Positions 8,978 to 18,762 of a DNA stretch of 64,000 bases are shown piece after piece (position 1 is the first letter of the stretch; every line of letters begins with the position of its first letter). The stretch is from Tessaracoccus caeni. Its GTDB lineage: Bacteria; Actinomycetota; Actinomycetes; Propionibacteriales; Propionibacteriaceae. The position numbers were made by a program, and so were the translations under genes. The stretch lies in NCBI RefSeq assembly GCF_029211185.1, contig NZ_JARGDO010000004.1:62001-126000 (forward strand), written 5' to 3'. The notes under the pieces were generated by a model, which was not told the DNA's origin, made no database searches, and saw only the letters and a list, made by a program, of their open reading frames with translations.

Positions 8978-10648
8978 GTGAACAGCGCTACTTCTGGGCG
9001 TCGCCTGCGCTCCGTGCAGGTGATGCTGGCGGTGCTCGCCGTGAGCCTCACCTTCGGCCTGATCCTGTCCGTCATCGGCGGCGGGGGAGGGCCGGCTCCC
9101 AGCCAGCAGACGCCGAGCACGGAGCCGGGCCGATCGGTGGCGCCCGGCGAACGGATGCCGGGCGTGCCGGAGACTCCGGTGGACGAGCTGGAGACCTTCG
9201 ACCGGCCCTCTGAAGCGAATGCGGATCGGCAGCTCGACTATCAGCCGTCCGGGGCGCCGTCGGTGGAGTTTCCCGACGGCCTCGGCAGCCTGGCGGCGTA
9301 TGCGGCCCAGGATCTGGAATGGAGAAGCTGCGACGAGGGGGCCGCGGCGTGCGTCACCGTGCTCGCCCCGCTCGATTGGGAGGATCCGGAAGGCCCGGCC
9401 GTCGAGATCGCGCTCAGACGCTACGAGGGCTCCGACGGCAGCCTCGGCCCGCTCTTCGTGAACCCGGGTGGGCCGGGCATCGGAGGGCAGGATTTCGCCG
9501 GCAGCCTCGTCGGCATGGGGTGGGACGGCTACGACATCGTCGGCTGGGATCCGCGGGGCACGGGCCGCTCGACCGCGGTGCAGTGCGGGACGATCGATCA
9601 GACCGATGCGATCTTCGAGCTCGATCAGAGCCCGGACGACGACGCCGAGGACCAGCTTCTGCGCGACGGGCACCGCGACTTCGCACAGCAGTGCCGCGAC
9701 GCCTCCGGGCCGCTCCTTGATCACCTCTCCACCATCGAGAACGCTCGTGACCTCGATCTGCTGCGTCACCTGCTGGGCGCGCCGAAGCTCGACTACGTCG
9801 GAGTCTCCTACGGCACCTTCATCGGGGCCGTGTATGCCCAGCTGTTCCCCGGCAGCACGGGGCGTTTGGTGCTGGACTCTGCGGTGGACATCACCGACTC
9901 CGACGACGCGCCCCCGCAGGCGATGGGCTTCGAGCGGGCGCTGACCGAGTGGGCGTCGTGGTGCGGGGACACCGACGAGTGCTTCCTCGACGGCTCCGCA
10001 GAGCAGATCAAGGGGCAGATCTCCGACTGGCTGAAGCGACTCGATGCGGAGCCCCTGGCCGTGGGTGACCGAAAGCTCACCCAGACGTATGCGGCCGACG
10101 GCATCCTCGGGTACCTCTATTCGACCGACGAGGCCTATCCGTATCTCAGCGAGGATCTCCAGGCCGCCATGGTGGACTCCGACGGAGAGGCATTGCTGGG
10201 CGTCTCGGATGCGATGAACGGTCGGAGCCCCGACAAGTATGAGACCGACGCCTTCGCCTTCCCCGCCACGTTGTGCGCCGACCATTACGACGAGGGCGCC
10301 GATCCCGTGCGAGAACGCTGGCGCAAGAGCTTCGAGCTCGCACCCACCGTCGCGCCGAACACCGGCATCGCCTACTTCTGCGCGCTGTGGACCGCCGATT
10401 CGGCGCCGACGCTTCGGATCACCGCGAAGGGCGCTCAGCCCATCCTCGTCGTGGGCACCACCGGCGACTCCGCCACGCCGTACGAACATGCGCAGACGAT
10501 GGCGGAACAACTGGAGTCGGGACGGCTGCTGACCCTGGAGGGCGCCGGTCACGGCGCGATCGACACGGAGAACCGCTGCCTGCGCAAGGCGATCGACGAA
10601 TACCTGCTGGAGGGCGTCCTGCCGGCCGAGGGAACCGTGTGTTCCTGA
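8978..10648 (+). CDS. Secreted/anchored alpha/beta hydrolase, TAP family (tripeptidyl aminopeptidase-like)
   Basis: 556 residues from a GTG preceded by AAGGGCG. A single N-terminal hydrophobic segment (~residues 13-34) exports or anchors it; no lipobox Cys is seen, and a Pro/Ser linker follows. The oxyanion-hole motif LFVNPGGPGIGG lies at ~159-170, the nucleophile is Ser277 in VGVSYGT, the acid is in VVGTTGDSATP (~497) and the His is in GAGHGAID (~525). The C-terminal block after it resembles the TAP-like domain. The family includes actinobacterial peptidases and esterases such as mycobacterial CaeA, so the substrate cannot be told from sequence. Confidence 0.88.
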   Translation: MNSATSGRRLRSVQVMLAVLAVSLTFGLILSVIGGGGGPAPSQQTPSTEPGRSVAPGERMPGVPETPVDELETFDRPSEANADRQLDYQPSGAPSVEFPDGLGSLAAYAAQDLEWRSCDEGAAACVTVLAPLDWEDPEGPAVEIALRRYEGSDGSLGPLFVNPGGPGIGGQDFAGSLVGMGWDGYDIVGWDPRGTGRSTAVQCGTIDQTDAIFELDQSPDDDAEDQLLRDGHRDFAQQCRDASGPLLDHLSTIENARDLDLLRHLLGAPKLDYVGVSYGTFIGAVYAQLFPGSTGRLVLDSAVDITDSDDAPPQAMGFERALTEWASWCGDTDECFLDGSAEQIKGQISDWLKRLDAEPLAVGDRKLTQTYAADGILGYLYSTDEAYPYLSEDLQAAMVDSDGEALLGVSDAMNGRSPDKYETDAFAFPATLCADHYDEGADPVRERWRKSFELAPTVAPNTGIAYFCALWTADSAPTLRITAKGAQPILVVGTTGDSATPYEHAQTMAEQLESGRLLTLEGAGHGAIDTENRCLRKAIDEYLLEGVLPAEGTVCS

Positions 10649-10715
10649 CGAGCGCCGGCGTCGTCGCGTGCTGATTTCCCGCCTCGCTCGGGGAGCCGCT
10701 ATAGTTTCCGATGCC

Positions 10716-10791
10716 GCCGCCCTAGCTCAGTCGGTAGAGCGACGCTCTCGTAAAGCGTAGGTCACGGGTTCGAATCCCGTGGGCGGCTCCA
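10716..10791 (+). tRNA. tRNA-Thr (anticodon CGT)
   Basis: A full cloverleaf can be folded. The acceptor GCCGCCC (10716-10722) pairs with GGGCGGC (10781-10787). The D arm is GCTC..GAGC, the anticodon stem is ACGCT/AGCGT with loop CTCGTAA, and the T arm is ACGGG-TTCGAAT-CCCGT. The anticodon CGT is at 10749-10751 and reads ACG. The CCA end is encoded (10789-10791). Nothing recognisable lies in the short flanks on either side. Confidence 0.97.
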
Positions 10792-10930
10792 AGCAGCGGT
10801 CGTCGACCGCAAAAGCCTCAAAACCCTTCAGGATAGCCCGGGGGTGCGCCCGGCCTAACCAGCCCCGCCTTAGGGGTAGGCCCGATGAAGCGATAGTCTC
10901 GTCACCTGAACCATTCGAGGAGGGACCCAC

Positions 10931-12280
10931 ATGATCGACTGCGCCATCATCGGCGCCGGCCTTGCCGGGCTCGTCGCCGCGCGCAATCTGATCCAGCGCG
11001 GCCTCACCGTCGTCGTCCTGGAGGCGAGAGATCGGGTTGGCGGCCGGGTAGAGAACGCCAACCTCGGTGACGGGCAGTACGTGGAGCTGGGCGGGCAGTG
11101 GGTCGGCCCCGGATTCGATTCGCTGGCCGAGCTCACCGAGTACTACGGCCTCGAGATGATCGACATCCCCCCGACGGGCAACCTCGTCGTTCGCCTCCGC
11201 GGGCAGAATCTGCAGGTTCCGTCGGCGATCGAAGGACCGCAGCTGACGCCGTTCGAGGTGTCCGATCTCGGTCAGGGTCTGTTGCGGCTGCGTCGACTGG
11301 CCGAGCGCTTCCGCAAGGACGCCGCGTGGGCGCAGTCCAACCACGTGTGGCTGGAACAGGATCTGATGCGCTGGATCAGCACCAACCTGCGCACCAGGGG
11401 AGCCAGGCAGCGCTTCGCCGAGGTGTACGAGGCGGCGTATGGCAGCATGTCGAAGGATGCGTCCTTGGGTGAGGGGCTGCGTCAGGTGATGGCAGGCCCC
11501 GATCTGGAGACCATGCTGGCCAGCAGCGGCGGCCTGCATCAGAAGCGCATCGCCGGTGGTGCTCATGCCCTTCCGGAAGCGATCGCCGACGAACTGGGCG
11601 ACGTGGTGCGGCTGTCCACCCCGGTGGAGAAGGTCAGCCATCGCGCCGACGGCGCCACGCTCCACCTCGCGGGCGGTGAGCAGGTCGAGGCCCGCCAGGT
11701 GCTGTCGACCCTGCCGCCGCGGTTGGCAGTCTCCCTCCAGCACGAGCCGCCGTTGGCCCCGTGGCGCTCCGAGGTGGCCTCCAAGGTCTCTCCCGGCAAC
11801 GTGATCAAGGCCTTCCTGATCTACGAGTCGCCGTTCTGGCACGAACGCGGCCTCTCCGGGCAGTCGTCCGCCGACACCGGCGCCATCCGCGTGACCCTCG
11901 ACGCCTCCGTCGCGGACTCGCCGCGCGGCCTGCTGATGGGCTTCTTCGAGGGGGCCGAGGCCGATTCGCTGTCGCGCCGTTCCAGCACGCTGCGTGAGCG
12001 TGCCTTCACCGACGCGGTCAAGGCCACCTTCGGCGACGACGTGCCGAAGCCGATGGCCTACGTCGAGCGTGACTGGAGCGCAGAGCCCTACACCGCCGGC
12101 TGCCATGGCGCTCACTTCGCGCCGGGTGCCTGGAGCGCCGACGGGCCGCTGCTGGCCGAGCCGGACGGCGTCCTGCACTGGGCGGGTGCCGAGTATTCCT
12201 CGCGGTTCAACGGCTACATGGAGGGCGCGGTGCGCTCCGGTCTGGAGGCCGCGGCGGCCGTCGCTCGCGACTGCGCCTGA
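10931..12280 (+). CDS. Flavin-dependent amine oxidase
   Basis: 449 residues, the usual length of the flavin monoamine oxidase family. The FAD dinucleotide-binding motif IIGAGLAGLVAARNL is at residues ~5-20, followed by VLEARDRVGGR and the ELGGQWVGPG motif. The C-terminal flavin-contact region WAGAEYSSRFNGYMEGAVRS is intact. It would oxidise a primary or secondary amine to an aldehyde or imine with H2O2 release; the substrate is unknown. AGGAGGG lies just upstream of the ATG. It is apparently monocistronic, ending in a strong terminator. Confidence 0.92.
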   Translation: MIDCAIIGAGLAGLVAARNLIQRGLTVVVLEARDRVGGRVENANLGDGQYVELGGQWVGPGFDSLAELTEYYGLEMIDIPPTGNLVVRLRGQNLQVPSAIEGPQLTPFEVSDLGQGLLRLRRLAERFRKDAAWAQSNHVWLEQDLMRWISTNLRTRGARQRFAEVYEAAYGSMSKDASLGEGLRQVMAGPDLETMLASSGGLHQKRIAGGAHALPEAIADELGDVVRLSTPVEKVSHRADGATLHLAGGEQVEARQVLSTLPPRLAVSLQHEPPLAPWRSEVASKVSPGNVIKAFLIYESPFWHERGLSGQSSADTGAIRVTLDASVADSPRGLLMGFFEGAEADSLSRRSSTLRERAFTDAVKATFGDDVPKPMAYVERDWSAEPYTAGCHGAHFAPGAWSADGPLLAEPDGVLHWAGAEYSSRFNGYMEGAVRSGLEAAAAVARDCA

Positions 12281-12298
12281 AGCGCCCGCTGACGAATC

Positions 12299-12334
12299 GG
12301 GGTCCACATCCAGGTGTGGACCCCGGTTTTTTTT
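12299..12334 (+). terminator. Rho-independent terminator
   Basis: A perfect 10-bp stem, GGGGTCCACA (12299-12308) with TGTGGACCCC (12315-12324), has a 6-base loop and is followed by GG and eight T residues. This is the clearest intrinsic terminator in the window. It isolates the amine oxidase from the large secretion locus downstream. Confidence 0.95.
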
Positions 12335-12628
12335 GTTTTCCGGCGACTGCCGCAGATTTGTTTGTCATCTTTTTGGACGACATGACAGGGCTTGACAACG
12401 CCCAAGAAAGGTCGACGTCTGCTTTACAGCCTGGGAAAATGCCGTTGATTTCCGGCCAATGTCCCGTTTTGGCTAGGTATTTCTTTGGTCGCGCGGTGAA
12501 TGTTACCTGGCCAAAAGGCTAATGACCATGGGGCGGGGGCCCCATCGTGTGCTGTTCGGAGATGCGGCAATATTCGCCTCGGCGGTGTTGCTCATCGCCA
12601 TACCGCTACGAGGATCTGGGGGCGCACC
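12335..12628 (+). promoter_or_regulatory. Leader/promoter region of the secretion locus
   Basis: 294 bases without a convincing gene and visibly more AT-rich than the surroundings, consistent with the main promoter of the 24-kb block. A TTGACA hexamer is at 12392-12397, but no good -10 box was found 16-18 bases later. A small hairpin, ATGGGGC (12528-12534) with GCCCCAT (12539-12545), lies in the leader. The promoter itself is inferred from context. Confidence 0.4.
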
Positions 12629-15600
12629 GTGGGCATGAATTGGCGTAAGCCCGCCGAGACCATTGGGGTGGGCTCACTGGCGCTCGCCATTGGCATTCTT
12701 GCCTTTGTTCACGAGGGAGTGCCCGCTGCCGAGATCGAGCTCAACGACGGTGGGGTATGGGTGAGCAACGGCGCGAAGAAGTTCGTCGGTCATCTCAATT
12801 ATGAGTCGCGCACTCTGGACGGCGCGCTTCGTACGACCACCTCGTCGTTCGACCTGTCCCAGTACGGCAACAACGTGATGGTGACCAGTCCGGAGTCGAT
12901 TCACGAGCTGGACACCGCGTCAGTCGCGCTGACGTCTGAGACCTCTGTCGCGGAGGTGTCTTTCGCGCAAGGCGATGAGACCGTGTTGTTCGCCCATCGC
13001 GAGGAGGGCAAGGTCTGGGCGAGCACGCTCGAGGGCATCAGCGGCTTCAACCCCCAAGCCGATCCCCTCGTGGAGGAACTCGACAAGCCGTTGATCGCGG
13101 TGGGCCCACACGGTGACGCGTTCGTTGCGACGGCGGATGGCGTCGTGCGCACGATCACCGGCCTGGGGGAGGACGCAGTGATCGAAGAGGTCGGCTCGTT
13201 GGGCACGGAGCTTTCCGAGGCCGCCCAGTTGACGGTGGTGGACAAGACCCTCGTCGTCTTCGACCAGGGCGCGGTGCGCACTGTCGACCGGGTGATCGAG
13301 CTTCCGGAGGTAGCCGAAGCCGTGCTGCAGCAGCCGTCGCTCGCGGGCAATGAGGTGTTGCTGGCAACCGCTGACTCTCTGATCCGGGTGCCGTTGACCG
13401 GCGGCGAGGCGTCATCGGTTGATGTGCCGAACGGCCAGGCGGCGCGCCCGGTTCTGCTCGATGGCTGTGCGTACGGGCTCTGGGCGAAGTCCGGCTACTA
13501 CTTGAGGGATTGTGGCGACGCCGAACTGAACGAGGCCGCGCAGTTCCCAGAGCTCGCCAAGGCCAAGGATCCGGTGTTCCGAACCAACCGCAAGGTTCTC
13601 GTGATCAACGACCTGGCCACTGGCGCGGTGTACCTGCCATTGGAGTCGATGGAGCGGGTGGACAACTGGGATCTGATCTCCAAGAATCTGGAGGAGCAGG
13701 AAGAGGAGAAGGAGTCCGACGAATCGACGGAGACCGAGTTCTCACAACTCCAGGAGTTCTCCGAGGAGCAGAATCCTCCGGTTGCTGAGGACGACAAGCT
13801 GGGCGCTCGCCCCGGGGTCTCGACAACCCTGCCGATCTTGGTCAACGATCTCGACCTCGATGGTGACGTGCTCACCGCGATCATCAAGAAGCAGCCTGCT
13901 GGGATTCCGGTGAGCCTTGCCAAGGACGGACGTGCCGTCAGCGTGGATGTCCCTGCTGACGCTACCGGTCGGTTCACCTTCACCTATCAGGCTTATGACG
14001 GTGTCGACCTGAGTAACGAGGCCACCGTTGCCGTGACGCTCTCGCCGGAGGGAAGCAACAAGGCTCCGGAGCGGCTTCGCTCCAACACCATTCAGCTCTC
14101 CGAACGCGCCACCGCAGAGTACTCGGTGCTGCCCGACTGGGTAGATCCAGACGGGGATCCTCTCTTTCTGGAGAACGCGGTCGGTGAGGACGGCTTGTCG
14201 GTGACTTGGCGACCCGACGGATACATCTCCGTTCGGGACTTGGGAACAGGTGGCCCTGGTCGCCGATCCATCACCGTGGTGGTGAGCGACGGCTCTGAGT
14301 CGACCGCGAAGGAACTGGTGGTGCAGATCATGCCAGGCTCCTCGAACACGCCACCGGTGGCGAACAACGATCATTTCGTGGCGAACGTCGGGGAGATGAT
14401 CACGCTGCGTCCGCTCTCCAATGACACAGACGCCGACGGAGACGCGCTTCGTCTGGTGGAGTTCGGGGCAACCGAGCCTCAGGTGGAGTTGGTTCCCGAC
14501 TACAACGACAACAGCGCGCAGTTCACCGCTGACGAACCTGGCAGCCATATCGTCGTCTACTCGATCAGCGACGGCCCCAACAAGAGCAAGGGCAAGATCC
14601 GCGTCGACGTGATCGACCCCGAGGAGGCCGACGAGCAGCCCGTCGCGGAAAATGACCTGGCGCTGATGTCTCCCACAGGCACGGTGGTCGTGGAGCCGCT
14701 GAACAATGATTTCGATCCCGCTGGGGGAGTCCTGGTGATCCAGGGCACTTCTATGGGCTCCGCTGAGGGCATCAACGTCGAGGTGGTGCGCCACTCGCTG
14801 TTGCGGGTTACGGCGCCCGCTGGGATCGAGAGCCCGCAGAGCTTTGAGTACACGGTGAGCAATGGCAAGGCCAGCGCCACCGCGTCGGTGCTCGTCGTAC
14901 CTTTGGCCGCGCAGTCCGAGATTCAGGCCCCGGTAGCGGTGCCGGAGAAGACGGTGGTGCGCGCCGGAGACATCGTCACGGTGGACGTGTTGGCTAACGA
15001 TTACTCTCCTGCCGACCTCCCGATCCATCTGCTGCCGGAGCTGGATGTGCGTTCGGATGAGGAGCTCGGTGAGTTCTTCGTCTCGGGCGACAAGGTCCGG
15101 TTCCGCGCCGGGGACGAAGCGGGTACCGCCGAGGTGATCTACACCGTGGCTGATTCGCAGAAGAACGTGGCGTCCTCGACCGTGACCATCTCGATCCGAG
15201 GCTTCGATGAGACCAACCAGAAGCCGGCCCCTCGCGCGGTCACGGGACGTACCTTCTCGGGAATGACCACGATGATCTCGATCCCTATGGATGGAGTCGA
15301 TCCCGACGGCGACTCTGTGGAGTTGGTGGGCGTCGGGAGCATCGCTCCCACCCGGGGATCCGTGGAGGTGCAAGGCAACTTCTTGGTATATACGGCGTCA
15401 AAGGTGGATCCCGGCACCGATGTGTTCACCTACAAGGTGAGGGATCGCTTCGATGCGAATGCCGAGGGTTTCGTTCGGGTGGGTATCGCTCCCGCGCCGA
15501 CGCAGAATCAGCCTCCGGTGGCCGTGCCCGACGAGATCGCTGCCCGGCCGGGAACCCGTCTCGAGATTCCAGTGATCAAGAACGATATCGACCCCGACGG

Positions 15601-18600
15601 GGACAAGATATCGATCATCGGAGACTCGATCAAGCCGGTGGATGACCGCTGGAACCCGGAGGCGAAGCTCGAAAAGCAGAGCATCTCCGTGCTCACACCA
15701 GCTGAGGAAGGCACCTACCAGCTGTACTACAGCATCAGGGACGGACGAGCCGCGCCGGTGGTTGGGGTCGTCACGATTACCGTCGACGAGAACGTGCCGC
15801 CTGTGGCGCCGGTCGCGCATGATGACTACGTCACCGCTAGCTCAGTGGCGGAGCTCGACGCGGTCGAGGTGGCTGTGCTGGACAACGACGAAGATCCAGA
15901 TGGCGAGAAGAAGGAACTCGTCGTGGAGGTGGAGGAACCTGCGACGGTCAATGGCGCAGTGGTGACCGTGCCGCTCACCGAAGACCGCCAGATCGTGCTG
16001 TACACCGTTCGCGACCTCGATGACCTGACGGCGCGCGCCGCGATCGTCGTGCCCGGTAAGAACCAGATCCCGCCGATGCTGAACCCCGAAAAGGTGCCAG
16101 CTGTGGTGGAGGGGGGAAAGACCCTGACGGTCGACTTCAGCGAGTACGTTCTCACGCGTCCTGGCCACAGCGCGAAGCTGACCACGGTGGACTCGGTCGT
16201 TGCGGGTCCTGGCGGAAACAAGGAAGACCCTGACCTTGGGCTCAAGTGGCCGGACGACACCACAATCACCTTCACGCCGGATGTGCGCTTTGTCGGTGCC
16301 ACGTCGCTCAGCTTCGAGGTGCACGACGGCGACTCCGTGGACGATCCGCGTGGGCTGCGGGAGACGTTGAGCCTCCCCATCGAGGTGACGTCCTCGGGAC
16401 TGTTCCCGCCCGAGTTGCGCCCAGGTGAGGTCAGAGTGGAGCGGGGCGAAGCGCCGATCGACGTCTCGTTGGCTGGCATGGTGGACGATCCCGATGATGG
16501 GGACAACGAGAAGATGGCCTACTCGATCATCTCCGCCTCTGACGGGGTGGACGCCTCGATCAGCGGGCAGACTCTGAGCGTCTCGGTGCCGGCCGACGCT
16601 CCCCTGGGCACGGGTGGCAGCATCGTGGTCTCTGTACATGACGGCACCACGGATCCGCTGGAGATGACGCTGCCGGTCACCGTGCTCAGCTCAACGAGGC
16701 CACTCATGTCGGTGACCGATATCAATGAACCCGAGGGACGCGTCGGCGTGCCGAAAACGTTCAATCTGGCGGACGTGATCACCAACCCCTTCGCAGATCG
16801 AGGGGGAGAGATCGAGCTGGTCGGTCAGCCTGAGGTGTCTGGGCCCGCGGAGGTGAGCGCCGAGGGGCTGACGGTCACCGTGACGCCGCAGACATCGGGG
16901 TCGACAGGAGACTCCGCCGAGGACGTGGTGGTCACCTACACGGTGGCCGACGCCACCAAGGATTCCAGTAGGTACCGCACTGGCACCATCAGGGTGGTGG
17001 TGAAGGACGTACCAATGCCGCCGACGAACGTGATTGCAACAGCGCGAGAGTCCAAGACCGCCAACGTTGAATGGTCGCACTCCGGGTGGCGGGGCGGCCA
17101 GCCCGACGGGTTCACCGTCTCCTGGGACGGTGGCAGCAAGGACTGCGGCCTCCAGACCAGCTGTGACATCGACACGCTTGCCAACAACAACACCTACACC
17201 TTCACGGTGAGTGCGAGGGTAAAAGAAGCCGACATTGCTGATTCGGCGGCATCGGTGCCCAGCAATGACATTTTCGTCGATGCTCTGCCCGACACCCCGG
17301 TGGCTCCCGTGGCGAAGTTCGGCGATCAGGAGATCGACCTGTCATGGGCAGCCACCACCGTGCCCGACGGGGGTTCCCCAGTGACGAGCTACACCGTCGA
17401 GATCATGCCGGCGGACACTGCCGGGCGTACTCAGCAGGTGGTCTCGGGCACGTCGATGACGTGGAACAAGCTGGCCAATGGTACGGCCTACACCTTCACG
17501 CTGACCGCCCACAACAAGCTGACCGAGGTAGATACTCGGGTGACTGCGCCCACCGGCCCGGCCTCTGCGCCAGAGACCCCAGCGGGTGCGCCCTCCAACC
17601 AGGGTGCCCCAGAAGTTGTCAAGGACAAGGCTGCGGCCGGAGTCGCGCCACGAGCCACAGTGAGTTGGTCAGCGCCGGGCAATCCCAACGGGGATACCAG
17701 TTTCACTTATCAGATGCGTCAGCGCGGGATGAGCGACCTGCTCTACGAGGGCTCCAGCACATCCTCCGCGGTAACCATGAGCGTCGGTACTGAGGACAAG
17801 ACCTTCGAGGTGCGCTCCACCAACAAGTCCGGCAAGTGGAGCGAATGGTCGCCGGCCTCCAATGCAGTGCGGGCCTTCCAGCCACCGGGTGCGCCGGGCA
17901 ACTTCCGTTTGACCCCCACAGGGGACGGCACCAAGGCGCGGTTCAACTTCGGAGCGGCTGCCGGCAACGGCGCGAAGTCCAGCGAGATCGTCTACCGCTG
18001 GAACGCAGGTGGTGATAACGGTACCGTCACCGACGGCCAGACGATCAACAGCTCGGCCTTCGCGCTCGGCCATGACGTGCAGGTGCAGTTGAGGGCGATC
18101 AGCACGGTCAAGGGAGAGACCTCCGAAGGCCCCACCACCAGTGCGACGGTCAACACCTATGCGCCGCCGGATCGTCCGTCGGTGTCAGCAGGTCGGGCCT
18201 CGAACGGGCGAGTGGACGTCTCTTGGAGTATGCCGGAGCGTAGCAATGGGCGACCTGTGACGGTCAAGGTGTCGATGTCCGGAGCCTCCGGCTCTCCGGA
18301 TGGCTCAACGTCCCGTTCCGGAAACGCCACCGTCGGTTCTGGGCCGAACCAGAACATCACCATCACCGTGAAGGTCACCAACAGCGAGGGACAGACCAGT
18401 GAGCGAAGCGCCAGCGCTTCTACTCGAGGTAACGGTCGGGCGTACGAGCGACACGCGTCGAACGCTGTCGGCTGTCCAACGGGCGTGACGCCTGGGCGAA
18501 ACGGGTGTAGGCCGTTCCAACTTGAGCTACGTGACTGGTACCCGAACTCGACGGTGACCTGCACCGTTGGCGGCACCAATGGGACTACCCGCGATCAGAC

Positions 18601-18721
18601 CTATCACGTTGATGGCAATGGGTGGGCTCGTGGGAATCAAAGCGACGTTGCCGTGGCGATCGACTGGAGCGGGTACACGGACGGCAGGGACGTGACTCAT
18701 GAAGTCAACTGTCGGTATTGA
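12629..18721 (+). CDS. Giant Ig-like / fibronectin type III surface protein
   Basis: About 2,030 residues. The GTG at 12629 (alternative ATG 12635) follows a GGGGG run. A single membrane segment near residues 12-28 (LALAIGILAFV) anchors it with a short cytosolic tip. A beta-rich, propeller-like region runs to ~350, followed by a very acidic linker (~355-380). A row of bacterial Ig/cadherin-like repeats comes next, starting with NPPVAEDD or NQPPVAVPDE-type motifs and carrying NDxDxDGD-like calcium-type loops (about residues 380, 573, 669, 766, 960 and 1056). About five fibronectin III domains occupy ~1460-1930. A small Cys-containing C-terminal domain ends in NCRY, and no LPXTG is seen. It is the probable cell-surface stalk of the locus, equivalent in position to the fn3 gene of bifidobacterial PFNA clusters. 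Confidence 0.9.
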   Translation: MGMNWRKPAETIGVGSLALAIGILAFVHEGVPAAEIELNDGGVWVSNGAKKFVGHLNYESRTLDGALRTTTSSFDLSQYGNNVMVTSPESIHELDTASVALTSETSVAEVSFAQGDETVLFAHREEGKVWASTLEGISGFNPQADPLVEELDKPLIAVGPHGDAFVATADGVVRTITGLGEDAVIEEVGSLGTELSEAAQLTVVDKTLVVFDQGAVRTVDRVIELPEVAEAVLQQPSLAGNEVLLATADSLIRVPLTGGEASSVDVPNGQAARPVLLDGCAYGLWAKSGYYLRDCGDAELNEAAQFPELAKAKDPVFRTNRKVLVINDLATGAVYLPLESMERVDNWDLISKNLEEQEEEKESDESTETEFSQLQEFSEEQNPPVAEDDKLGARPGVSTTLPILVNDLDLDGDVLTAIIKKQPAGIPVSLAKDGRAVSVDVPADATGRFTFTYQAYDGVDLSNEATVAVTLSPEGSNKAPERLRSNTIQLSERATAEYSVLPDWVDPDGDPLFLENAVGEDGLSVTWRPDGYISVRDLGTGGPGRRSITVVVSDGSESTAKELVVQIMPGSSNTPPVANNDHFVANVGEMITLRPLSNDTDADGDALRLVEFGATEPQVELVPDYNDNSAQFTADEPGSHIVVYSISDGPNKSKGKIRVDVIDPEEADEQPVAENDLALMSPTGTVVVEPLNNDFDPAGGVLVIQGTSMGSAEGINVEVVRHSLLRVTAPAGIESPQSFEYTVSNGKASATASVLVVPLAAQSEIQAPVAVPEKTVVRAGDIVTVDVLANDYSPADLPIHLLPELDVRSDEELGEFFVSGDKVRFRAGDEAGTAEVIYTVADSQKNVASSTVTISIRGFDETNQKPAPRAVTGRTFSGMTTMISIPMDGVDPDGDSVELVGVGSIAPTRGSVEVQGNFLVYTASKVDPGTDVFTYKVRDRFDANAEGFVRVGIAPAPTQNQPPVAVPDEIAARPGTRLEIPVIKNDIDPDGDKISIIGDSIKPVDDRWNPEAKLEKQSISVLTPAEEGTYQLYYSIRDGRAAPVVGVVTITVDENVPPVAPVAHDDYVTASSVAELDAVEVAVLDNDEDPDGEKKELVVEVEEPATVNGAVVTVPLTEDRQIVLYTVRDLDDLTARAAIVVPGKNQIPPMLNPEKVPAVVEGGKTLTVDFSEYVLTRPGHSAKLTTVDSVVAGPGGNKEDPDLGLKWPDDTTITFTPDVRFVGATSLSFEVHDGDSVDDPRGLRETLSLPIEVTSSGLFPPELRPGEVRVERGEAPIDVSLAGMVDDPDDGDNEKMAYSIISASDGVDASISGQTLSVSVPADAPLGTGGSIVVSVHDGTTDPLEMTLPVTVLSSTRPLMSVTDINEPEGRVGVPKTFNLADVITNPFADRGGEIELVGQPEVSGPAEVSAEGLTVTVTPQTSGSTGDSAEDVVVTYTVADATKDSSRYRTGTIRVVVKDVPMPPTNVIATARESKTANVEWSHSGWRGGQPDGFTVSWDGGSKDCGLQTSCDIDTLANNNTYTFTVSARVKEADIADSAASVPSNDIFVDALPDTPVAPVAKFGDQEIDLSWAATTVPDGGSPVTSYTVEIMPADTAGRTQQVVSGTSMTWNKLANGTAYTFTLTAHNKLTEVDTRVTAPTGPASAPETPAGAPSNQGAPEVVKDKAAAGVAPRATVSWSAPGNPNGDTSFTYQMRQRGMSDLLYEGSSTSSAVTMSVGTEDKTFEVRSTNKSGKWSEWSPASNAVRAFQPPGAPGNFRLTPTGDGTKARFNFGAAAGNGAKSSEIVYRWNAGGDNGTVTDGQTINSSAFALGHDVQVQLRAISTVKGETSEGPTTSATVNTYAPPDRPSVSAGRASNGRVDVSWSMPERSNGRPVTVKVSMSGASGSPDGSTSRSGNATVGSGPNQNITITVKVTNSEGQTSERSASASTRGNGRAYERHASNAVGCPTGVTPGRNGCRPFQLELRDWYPNSTVTCTVGGTNGTTRDQTYHVDGNGWARGNQSDVAVAIDWSGYTDGRDVTHEVNCRY

Positions 18722-18762
18722 GCTAGCAACCGCGTGAGATCGAGATAGGAAGACAACGAACC

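Noticed and set aside
12528-12545. ATGGGGC/GCCCCAT hairpin as a riboswitch or attenuator
   Set aside because: A single 7-bp stem without conserved aptamer features or leader peptide; kept only as a note in the leader region.
10716-12628. tRNA-Thr as the attachment site of an island starting at 12.6 kb
   Set aside because: No integrase, no duplicated tRNA 3' end downstream, and a normal amine oxidase gene with its own terminator separates them.
13742-15373. 543-residue minus-strand frame inside the giant surface protein
   Set aside because: No start context or recognisable domain; the plus strand carries regular Ig-like repeats here.
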